Below, piece by piece: positions 45,241 to 55,275 of a stretch of 64,000 nt of DNA (positions within the stretch are counted from its first letter, which is position 1; every line of letters begins with the position of its first letter). Where the stretch lies: assembly GCF_036417355.1 (NCBI RefSeq), contig NZ_CP143889.1:682001-746000 (forward strand). Reading direction: 5' to 3'. The notes below the pieces were generated by a model that was not told the DNA's origin, made no database searches, and saw only the letters and a list, made by a program, of their open reading frames with translations. Made by a program: the position numbers and the translations under genes. Source of the DNA: Akkermansia sp. RCC_12PD. Its GTDB lineage: Bacteria > Verrucomicrobiota > Verrucomicrobiia > Verrucomicrobiales > Akkermansiaceae.

Positions 45241-45798
45241 CTACTCTTCCTCCACGGGCTTTGCCGCAGAGCTCAGGGCGCACTGGCGCACATAGTCGTA
45301 AATCTTTGGATCGCTGTCCCCGGCGGCCCAGACTACGCGCAGAAAATCGGCAGGATGAATGTGGCCGTGGTCCCGGAAAAAACGGCGGTCGTTTTCACAG
45401 CAGTAAATGATATCGTCTCCCATGGACCCGGCCAGCTTGGCTCTCGCCTTGGCAATCAGACGCGGCAGGTAGGGAAGGCCGCTGAGCTCATCTCCGAATC
45501 CGGGCAAATCATACCCGATCACGGGTTTTCCCTGGTAAAACTGGCCATGCTGGATAATCAGGAAAAAATCCCGGCGCGCCGCGGCTATCAGCAGTACCGT
45601 CGTAGGAGACGGAGCTCCCGTGCGGGCATAGGATTCCACAAAGTCAAACAATTCCCTCGTGCGGCAGCCGATGGAAGACAGAAACATGATCTCCTGGTCC
45701 GTGAAGAAGCCGTCCACATTCCGGTGGCCTTCATGGTAGCGCCCCACCGCTTCGCGGAAAAGGTCGTAAAACGTATCGTTCCAATCTTCCTCCATCAC
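45241..45798 (-). CDS. DUF5069-family protein
   Basis: 185 residues. Matches my recollection of DUF5069 by the pattern LFREAVGRYHEGHRNVDGFF, FLSSIGCRTRELFDFVESYA and, near the end, LPRLIAKARAKLAGSMGDDIIYCCENDRRFF. No catalytic site is recognised. It overlaps atpC by four bases (ATGA) and is therefore translated with the last ATP synthase gene, which suggests, but does not prove, a link to energy metabolism. Confidence 0.75.
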   Translation of the reverse strand: MMEEDWNDTFYDLFREAVGRYHEGHRNVDGFFTDQEIMFLSSIGCRTRELFDFVESYARTGAPSPTTVLLIAAARRDFFLIIQHGQFYQGKPVIGYDLPGFGDELSGLPYLPRLIAKARAKLAGSMGDDIIYCCENDRRFFRDHGHIHPADFLRVVWAAGDSDPKIYDYVRQCALSSAAKPVEEE

Positions 45799-46217
45799 CG
45801 TCCGGGGGTTCTGTGCTTGCGTTTGAAATTCAGCATCATGATCTGCTTGGTCAGGCTGGCCTCAAACCGCGCCTGTTCCTCGCGGGACATTTCAGAACGG
45901 GCCTTCAGCACTTCCTGCGCTTCCTCAATGGCGCGCTCCACGCTGCTTTCATCAATCTGGGAGGAGTCCAGCGCCAAATCCGTCACCATGAGTACATGGT
46001 CGTCGTTGATCTGCACAAATCCGGTTCCCACCACCATGCTTTCCTCCGGTCCGTCCACAGGCTTGTAGCGGAGTTCCCCCGGTTCCAGGGAAGTGATCAT
46101 GGCCGTGTGGTGGTCCAGCACCCCCATTTCACCAAGGCTGCCGGGCAGGTACACATACTCCACATTGGCGGAGACCACCACTTCATCCGGGGTAATGACT
46201 TTGAACTCCATGCTCAT
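45795..46217 (-). CDS. atpC: F1 ATP synthase epsilon subunit
   Basis: 140 residues. N-terminal beta-sandwich (EFKVITPDEVVVSANVEYVYLPGSLGEMGVLDHHTAMIT) followed by the C-terminal helical hairpin (about 90-135), which can inhibit ATP hydrolysis. Part of the central stalk. Last canonical gene of the operon, 24 bases after atpD; its end overlaps the DUF5069 gene. Confidence 0.95.
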   Translation of the reverse strand: MSMEFKVITPDEVVVSANVEYVYLPGSLGEMGVLDHHTAMITSLEPGELRYKPVDGPEESMVVGTGFVQINDDHVLMVTDLALDSSQIDESSVERAIEEAQEVLKARSEMSREEQARFEASLTKQIMMLNFKRKHRTPGR

Positions 46218-46241
46218 GGTACGGAATGATCGGGAAAAGGG

Positions 46242-47672
<1,431 letters not shown>

Positions 47673-47735
47673 TTAATATTGAAATATGATGAAGGGAAAA
47701 GTTGCTTGGGGGATGGGTGAAAGCTGGCGGTATCC

Positions 47736-48608
47736 TTATTCCATGGCGCGCATGGCGGTGGTGATTTCCAGCAATTCGTTGGTAATCTGCGTCTGACGCG
47801 CCTTGTTGTAATCCAGCGTAAGTCCGTTAATGATGTTTTTGGCGTTTTCCGTGGCGCCCTTCATGGCGACCATGCGGGCGGAATGCTCGGAAGCGCGGGC
47901 CTCCAGCACGATCTGCACCAGCCCGTGGAAGACGTACAGCGGCAGAATCGTATTCAGCAAGTCCGTGGGGTTCGGTTCCAGCAGGAACTGCTTGTGGGCC
48001 TCCGCCCCGTCCAGAGAGGCGCCCCCGGCCTTGGCCATCTTCATCAGGGGGTCCTGCTCAATAGGCAGCAACTGGCGGAAAAGGGGCTTCTGCACCATTG
48101 TGTTCACAAAGCCGGAGAAGGCCACAAATACGCGGCTGTATTCCCCCTCCTTGAATTTTTTCAGCAGGAAGTCAAAGATGGGCTTCAGCTCTAACAGGGA
48201 AAGAGGGTCCGTCAAGCTCCAGGTGGCATCCAATTGATCCCCCAGCCTGGCCAGCGTGGCATTCAGCTTGCGGCCGATGGTGACATAATGGGCGCCTTCC
48301 GGCGCGGCCTCCCGCGTCACCTTGATGAGGTTGGCGTTCAGGCCGCCGCACAAGCCGCGGTCCGTGTTCACCAGAAGCACCAGGTCCACGCCGCCGTGGC
48401 TCTGCATCAGGGGGCTGGAATTGGTATCTATTTCATCCTGGAGATGGTAGAGCACTTCCGCCAGAGCGCGGATGTAGGCACGGCCCTTCACAGCCTGCTC
48501 CTGGGCGCGGCGCATCTTGGCGGAAGCCACCATCTGCATCGCCCTGGTGATCTGGGACGTGTTTTTGACGGACTTGATCCGGCGTCTGATGTCTCTCAGG
48601 TTGCCCAT
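47736..48608 (-). CDS. atpG: F1 ATP synthase gamma subunit
   Basis: 290 residues. The rotor shaft: N-terminal LRDIRRRIKSVKNTSQITRAMQMVASAKMRRAQ and C-terminal EHSARMVAMKGATENAKNIINGLTLDYNKARQTQITNELLEI, the two coiled-coil ends. Both are diagnostic. It lies 21 bases after atpA. Confidence 0.96.
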   Translation of the reverse strand: MGNLRDIRRRIKSVKNTSQITRAMQMVASAKMRRAQEQAVKGRAYIRALAEVLYHLQDEIDTNSSPLMQSHGGVDLVLLVNTDRGLCGGLNANLIKVTREAAPEGAHYVTIGRKLNATLARLGDQLDATWSLTDPLSLLELKPIFDFLLKKFKEGEYSRVFVAFSGFVNTMVQKPLFRQLLPIEQDPLMKMAKAGGASLDGAEAHKQFLLEPNPTDLLNTILPLYVFHGLVQIVLEARASEHSARMVAMKGATENAKNIINGLTLDYNKARQTQITNELLEITTAMRAME

Positions 48609-48629
48609 GGTTCAGTGCTCCGGTAATCG

Positions 48630-50162
<1,533 letters not shown>

Positions 50163-50181
50163 GGGAAAAATGGTTCATTGG

Positions 50182-50589
50182 TTAATTGGAAAGGGAGCGG
50201 GCCAGATCGGCCAGCCGGTCTATTTTGGAGCGTACGGAACCGTTGCGCACATCGTCGCCCACCTGGATGCGGATGCCGCCCAGCAGTTCCGGGGCAACCT
50301 CCCAGTGGTAATAAAGGCCCTCGCCGTATTTCGCGGCCAGCTTCTGCTGGATTTGGGAGCGTTCCTCGTCCGTCAGGGGCACGGCGCTCCGGATGGTGGC
50401 GGTCCGGCTTTTCACGGCGTATTCCACCATGCGGGAAAAAGCGGTCAGCAGGGCCTCATAATTGCGGGGCTTGCGTTCCACGATTCTCCGGGCAACCAGG
50501 CGAACCCGGTCTTCCACCACGGAATTGCCGTCCATGCAGAGCCGGAAAAGCCTGCGCGCGGCGTTTTGCGTGTCCTTGCCGATCTTCAT
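50182..50589 (-). CDS. atpH: F1Fo ATP synthase delta subunit, short form
   Basis: 135 residues, compared with about 175-180 in most bacteria. The C-terminal half is recognisable (TIRSAVPLTDEERSQIQQKLAAKYG, LLGGIRIQVGDDVRNGSVRSKIDRLADLA). The N-terminal helical domain that binds the alpha subunits is shortened. Delta links F1 to the peripheral stalk. Position between atpF and atpA supports the call; the start at 50589 is eight bases from the atpF stop, so the short length is not a start error unless it overlapped atpF. Confidence 0.88.
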   Translation of the reverse strand: MKIGKDTQNAARRLFRLCMDGNSVVEDRVRLVARRIVERKPRNYEALLTAFSRMVEYAVKSRTATIRSAVPLTDEERSQIQQKLAAKYGEGLYYHWEVAPELLGGIRIQVGDDVRNGSVRSKIDRLADLARSLSN

Positions 50590-50597
50590 AAAAACAT

Positions 50598-51125
50598 TCA
50601 GGAATCCAGGCTGTCAATGGCCTCCCGGTTGATGCGCCGCTGGTCTTCCTCCGTCAACACCTTTCCGGTAACCCGGGCCGTGGCAAGCGCCACCAGCTGG
50701 CCAAACTGCTCCTTGAGGGCGTCGCGCTCCTTCTGCTGTTCCAGAGCGGAAAGCTCATGCGCCTTCTTGATGATTTCCGCCGCCTTTTCGGAAGCGGCGG
50801 CTTCCTGCTCTTCCAGCAAACGGGCGGCCGCGGCCTTGGCGGCGTCTATCTTCTCCTGCCCCTTTTCACCAGCTTCCACCAGCATTTCCCGCGTCTGTTC
50901 CTTCACGGTCGCCAGCTGGCGTTCGCTTTCCTCCCGCATTTCCTCGCCTTCCTCAATGCGCTGGCGCCTTTTTTCCAGAATATTCTGGATGGGCTTGAAT
51001 GCCACGTAACGCAGAATCACCACCATCAGGATGAAGGCGATCAGGTTGGCTAGAAACGGCTCCCAGCTTGTCACGCCAAAGGGCGCGAAAGGGTTCCAGG
51101 ACTGGTCGGCTATGATTTGCAGCAT
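50598..51125 (-). CDS. atpF: Fo ATP synthase b subunit
   Basis: 175 residues from ATG 51125. One transmembrane helix (about 23-45: FLANLIAFILMVVILRYVAF), then a long charged helix (KPIQNILEKRRQRIEEGEEMREESERQLA...) that dimerises as the peripheral stalk. An upstream frame to 51197 is not needed. Between atpE and atpH, as expected. Confidence 0.93.
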   Translation of the reverse strand: MLQIIADQSWNPFAPFGVTSWEPFLANLIAFILMVVILRYVAFKPIQNILEKRRQRIEEGEEMREESERQLATVKEQTREMLVEAGEKGQEKIDAAKAAAARLLEEQEAAASEKAAEIIKKAHELSALEQQKERDALKEQFGQLVALATARVTGKVLTEEDQRRINREAIDSLDS

Positions 51126-51225
51126 AAAAATGAATTGGTTGGAACATGCCGGAGAAAATACTCCGGAAAAGGGGAAGGCCGTTCCCGGCCGGGCCACGCC
51201 GCCCGGGAACGGAGCAAATTCATGA

Positions 51226-51444
51226 CTACATGAAAATGGAAATCAGGGCCACCCCTTCAATCAGGGCCGCCAGCGTGATGGCAATCACCATGATGGAGGA
51301 GGAAGCGCCGGGATTGCGCCCGGTGGATTCAGCGGCCTTCGCGCCAATCATGCCAATGCCCAGGCCGGCGCCGATGGTAACGAGGCCGAACCCCACATTG
51401 CCGGACAGTTCGGCAAGGGAAGCCATTGCGGTAGGATCAATCAT
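51226..51444 (-). CDS. atpE: Fo ATP synthase c subunit
   Basis: 72 residues, two-helix hairpin. Helix 1 GAGLGIGMIGAKAAES, loop TGRNPGA (the RNP loop), helix 2 with the ion-binding Glu at about 63 (AALIEGVALISIF). The Gln and Ser/Thr ligands used by Na+-type c rings are not apparent, so a proton ring is likely. It may start at ATG 51444 or at M7. Confidence 0.93.
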   Translation of the reverse strand: MIDPTAMASLAELSGNVGFGLVTIGAGLGIGMIGAKAAESTGRNPGASSSIMVIAITLAALIEGVALISIFM

Positions 51445-51527
51445 ATTGTCTGTTGGTTATGTTTTTTGTTGTTGGAACGTTCCCCCACGGTTTGCCCATG
51501 GTCGGAAACGGAAATTCTGCACCCGGT

Positions 51528-52487
51528 TCAGGGCTTGTTCCCGGCTCCGGGTTCCGGCAGGGATTCCGGAGGAGTGTCGTGCCTCTGGGAATCTTCATCG
51601 CCTATCTGGAGCTTCAGGAAAATGGCGGTAAGGAGAAGGAATACGAGTGCCTGGATGAAGCCGACCAGCAGTTCAATGGCCAGGAATGGAAGTACGCACA
51701 AGGCGCTTCCCAGGGGGCCGAACATGTGGGACATCGTTTCAATGATCGTCTCACCAGCGTAAATGTTTCCGAACAAACGGGCGGCCAGCGCAATGGGCCG
51801 GATGGCAATGCTGAGGCACTCCACAATCCCCACGAAAATGAAAATGGGCACCAGCACCGCCCCCATGAACCCCTTCATCCCCCCCTTGGGACCAAACAGA
51901 TGGAGGAAGAAATGCTTCAGCCCCTGCTCCCGAATGCTCCAGTACAGCCACATCACGGCATAAAACAGTCCCAGGAACATGGTCACGTTCAGGTCGGCGT
52001 TCGCCCCGCGGAAAAGGGGGACCCCATGATAGGTAATGGTGCCGACGCCGGGCAAAAGCCCCATGTAATTACTGACCAGGATGATGGTGAAAATGGTGCC
52101 GAAGTACCAGAAATACTTACGGGTGAGCCGCGGCCCCAGAAGGGACTCCACAAAATTGTACAGGGTTTCAAAAAAATACTCCACCATGTTCTGGAACCTG
52201 GAGGGAAGAATCTTCATGGCACGCGTAGCCAGCCATACCACTACGCTGATGAGGAGAATAGCCAGGAAAAGCATCAGCATGGAATTGGAAACCGGCAACT
52301 CGATTCCTCCAGGAAGAGGCAGGGAAAACAGGTGGGGGGCCGCCTGGTCCAGCCCATGGCCTCCGCTTTCCTCCGCTGCCTGGGCAGTGCCGCCCAGCAT
52401 TCCGGACACCATTGCCACCGCCAACCACAGGAACTGGAAAAATCTGCTCATTGTCTCTCTAGCCATTGCTTGTGTCCATTCCGTCAA
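51528..52487 (-). CDS. atpB: Fo ATP synthase a subunit
   Basis: About 307-319 residues depending on start. A cleavable signal-like N-terminus (SRFFQFLWLAVAMVSGMLGGTAQA) is followed by about five transmembrane helices. The key region is SIAIRPIALAARLFGNIYAGE, with the essential Arg in ARLFGN. The C-terminus ends in a hydrophilic Pro/Glu tail. Possible starts are TTG 52487 (GGAG 11 bases upstream, within a hairpin loop), ATG 52466 and ATG 52451; the last gives the cleanest signal peptide. First gene of the operon; no atpI is seen. Confidence 0.93.
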   Translation of the reverse strand: MTEWTQAMARETMSRFFQFLWLAVAMVSGMLGGTAQAAEESGGHGLDQAAPHLFSLPLPGGIELPVSNSMLMLFLAILLISVVVWLATRAMKILPSRFQNMVEYFFETLYNFVESLLGPRLTRKYFWYFGTIFTIILVSNYMGLLPGVGTITYHGVPLFRGANADLNVTMFLGLFYAVMWLYWSIREQGLKHFFLHLFGPKGGMKGFMGAVLVPIFIFVGIVECLSIAIRPIALAARLFGNIYAGETIIETMSHMFGPLGSALCVLPFLAIELLVGFIQALVFLLLTAIFLKLQIGDEDSQRHDTPPESLPEPGAGNKP

Positions 52488-52512
52488 ATAAAAGGTATCT
52501 CCTTTATTTGAC
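52483..52512 (-). promoter_or_regulatory. Ten-pair hairpin in the atpB leader with GGAG in the loop
   Basis: On the minus strand GTCAAATAAA and TTTATTTGAC form a perfect ten-pair stem with a ten-base loop reading GGAGATACCT. The only clear ribosome-binding-like sequence before atpB is in this loop, 11 bases from the TTG at 52487. Structure could affect translation of the first ATP synthase gene; alternatively it could be a protein-binding palindrome. Confidence 0.5.
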
Positions 52513-52703
52513 AGTGATGATTGTGGACTTTCGCCCTACCCTTGGCAAGTCCAAAACTTGCCACGTGAATAAAATGTATACATTTGTTCATAATTTCATA
52601 CTCCCCAGGAGAATTGTCCTGTTCCTGCACCCTCTCCGCCATGAAAGAAGGGGTTGGGAACACCCCTGAACTTTCCGAAAAGGCGGAGCTTTCTTCCGCA
52701 CCG

Positions 52704-52743
52704 CATAAAAAAGAGGGCCGCTCCACGTATGGTGAAGCGGCCC
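52704..52743 (-). terminator. Rho-independent terminator after the large lipoprotein gene
   Basis: On the minus strand GGGCCGCT (52736-52743) pairs with AGCGGCCC (52715-52722), followed by TCTTTTTTAT. Strong GC stem plus T run, 22 bases after the stop. Confidence 0.82.
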
Positions 52744-52764
52744 CCGCAAAACGTCATGGCAGAT

Positions 52765-54999
52765 TTACTTGCCGGCGGAAAGAATATGAATGTGGTACAC
52801 GTCCCTGCCGTCTCCAGCCTTGTAGCCCGTAGCATGAATGCCCGTAATGTCGGAGGTGATCACGTCCAGGGCCTTGGTGGCTTTCTGGATGTCCTTGTTT
52901 CCGTCAGCGGCGCTCTTCAAGGCATCCCGGACCGGAACCAAGTTCAACTGGAACTCCATCGGAGCCACCTGACCGGGAGCCTTCATGGACTCCTTGAGGA
53001 CTTCGTCACCGAACGCCTTGGGCATGCTGAGAGCCCAGCGGCTATCGGACACGCTCACCACCGGATTCAGATCAGGACCCATCGGGCATTGATAATCGTA
53101 CGTCGTAACATCTCCCTCCGTAGTGGCTTTGGGAGCGGGCAGTTCCGTCATCTTGCCCTGGCTGACCAGCGGAACAATCGTCTTGGAAGCATCGATCACC
53201 TTTTGCCAGGCCTGCGCCAGAGCGGCGCGGTCCTTGATCTCATACACCAGGGAGAAGCGCGGGGACGGAACATTCTGAAGCATGGGATTGGGAGCTCCCT
53301 TCATGTCCACCACATAAGCCCCTGCGCCGGTCATCCCGTTCCAGGCCAGTTTCTGGGCCTTCCAGAGTTCTTCAATAGTGGGACGGGCCATCTGGATCAT
53401 AGGAGCAGCCATGCGCACCTGGTCGCTCACCTTATTCTTGGGATCGGCAATGTAGGCGTTGGCGTAGTCCCACACGATCTGGGAAACATCCCCAATCAGG
53501 GAATAATACATGTCCACCGTCTCATGGTTGACGGCGCCGGACCAGTAAAGAACGGTATCCGCCCCCGGACGCACGGAATTCATGGCCGTGGGGGCATCCA
53601 GCTTGTAGCAGTCCATCGGGTACATGGCTATTTCCAGATGAACCCCCTGGTTCTGCCAGGAATACCAGGAAACGGGCGTGGCGTTACGCGCTATCTTATC
53701 ATAGAAGCCGAGAATATTTCCCTGAATGGAATCCAGAGAGGACAGGGCCGGAGCCATATCCGCAACCTTCCATTCCTTGCCGAGGAATTCCATCACCTGC
53801 TTCAAGCCGGTCAGATAGCCCTTGTACATGGCTATATCGGACTTCAGCGTGGCCTGCATCAAAGCCTTGTCCACAAAGCACAATCCGTAGGCGGGATACT
53901 GAAGCTGGCCGTCCGCCATGTTGAAATCCGGACGGGCAACGACGGAATCTTGCGGAGAAGCGGCCACATGCACCTGCAATTCGGGATTCGCGGTCACAAA
54001 GCCTACAAGCGTGTCATTGACGAAACCGACGACCGCATACAGCTTGGAATCATCAAGGCGCTTCAATGCCTCGTTGATCTGCTCCCTGGTTTCGGGAGTA
54101 ATGGAATTCTCTGAGTAAACATCCTTCAGGTGTTCTTCTATCTTGGCGCGCAATTTCTTGCAGTCCACTTCCGCCACCTTGCACGCAAGGCCGTTGTATG
54201 TCTTGTCATACAGAGACACAATGCCGTGCAGCTCCATATCTTCCGGCAGATTGGCATCCTTCAGGGCAGACTGGACCTGGGCCAGGGCATCGGGAGTCAG
54301 CTTGGCGGCGACCATCACCGGAGCCGTCTTGTCCTGTGAAGGCCGCAGATCGACCAGAGCAGCCCATTGAGCGAGCGTTTTGAAAGTCCTGTTCATCATT
54401 ACCGAAGTTCTGGCGGACAGAGCCTCAGGAGTTCCTTGCACTCCGGAACTGACGGAGGAAAAGAGGGTGTACATGTCCAGCATCGACTCCATCTGGTTCT
54501 GCCCCATACTGCCAAAGGCCCCCTGGGCGCTGTCCAGCCAGGCCGCCCATCCGGGTCCGAAGCCGACCATGGCGTCAATAACCGGACTGTCCACCTTTTT
54601 GACGGTAATTTCGGAAAGATCTTCCTTCACGACAACCTCGTCCCCGTCCTCTCCAGAAATAGCGATACTTTCATCCTCCTCTTCCACATCCACTTCGCAC
54701 GCTCCCCATGTCTTGAACATATTCAGGCCCTGGAAGCCTTTGATCATGCCGGGAATATCATAAACACCCGTCACCATGCTCATTTCCCTGGGAAACAGGG
54801 CGGCTATGCCCAGGCGTTCGGCGCGTTTCGCCACCAGATCGGCAGTGACCGGCTTGCTCAGGTCAATCGCGGCAGCCGGGGCGGACGCCGCGGCATCCTG
54901 GCCCGGCTTACCGGAAGAATTCTTATTGTCGTCGGAACATCCGGCAAGGGCACAAGTCAGCGCCACACAGGGTATCGAGTAAAGATAATGGGTTTTCAT
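52765..54999 (-). CDS. Large lipoprotein of unknown function
   Basis: 744 residues. The signal peptide ends in the lipobox LAGC (Cys 21), followed by a Ser/Asn/Ala-rich linker, then a long mixed alpha/beta protein. Two parts of the protein look alike in broad plan: both have a VVARPDFN / VYEIKDRAALAQAWQK type beta-helix segment, followed by an amphipathic helix; this is only a visual impression. No enzyme motif or transmembrane segment beyond the signal is seen. Monocistronic, with its own terminator. Located between the ATP synthase operon and the cell wall genes; likely outer-membrane or periplasmic. Confidence 0.7.
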   Translation of the reverse strand: MKTHYLYSIPCVALTCALAGCSDDNKNSSGKPGQDAAASAPAAAIDLSKPVTADLVAKRAERLGIAALFPREMSMVTGVYDIPGMIKGFQGLNMFKTWGACEVDVEEEDESIAISGEDGDEVVVKEDLSEITVKKVDSPVIDAMVGFGPGWAAWLDSAQGAFGSMGQNQMESMLDMYTLFSSVSSGVQGTPEALSARTSVMMNRTFKTLAQWAALVDLRPSQDKTAPVMVAAKLTPDALAQVQSALKDANLPEDMELHGIVSLYDKTYNGLACKVAEVDCKKLRAKIEEHLKDVYSENSITPETREQINEALKRLDDSKLYAVVGFVNDTLVGFVTANPELQVHVAASPQDSVVARPDFNMADGQLQYPAYGLCFVDKALMQATLKSDIAMYKGYLTGLKQVMEFLGKEWKVADMAPALSSLDSIQGNILGFYDKIARNATPVSWYSWQNQGVHLEIAMYPMDCYKLDAPTAMNSVRPGADTVLYWSGAVNHETVDMYYSLIGDVSQIVWDYANAYIADPKNKVSDQVRMAAPMIQMARPTIEELWKAQKLAWNGMTGAGAYVVDMKGAPNPMLQNVPSPRFSLVYEIKDRAALAQAWQKVIDASKTIVPLVSQGKMTELPAPKATTEGDVTTYDYQCPMGPDLNPVVSVSDSRWALSMPKAFGDEVLKESMKAPGQVAPMEFQLNLVPVRDALKSAADGNKDIQKATKALDVITSDITGIHATGYKAGDGRDVYHIHILSAGK

Positions 55000-55275
55000 T
55001 GTCTTGCAACATGGGGTCTTAATGCACCTCTCAGGGCAGCCGGATATCCGGCCACAACAGCCTTATCGACATGCAACATTGACAGTATATAGGCATTCTC
55101 CCCGTGTGACGCAAGCATAATGAGGAACAGCAGCGGCATCAACGAGGCGCCTCACCCTCTGCCACCACGGGACAACACCTCTCCCCTCCCTCACACTCGT
55201 AGCCGCGGCAGCCTGCGTGTCATTCCCTTCCGTACAGGGAAGTCACAATGCATTCGCAGTCACAGTCAATTATTC

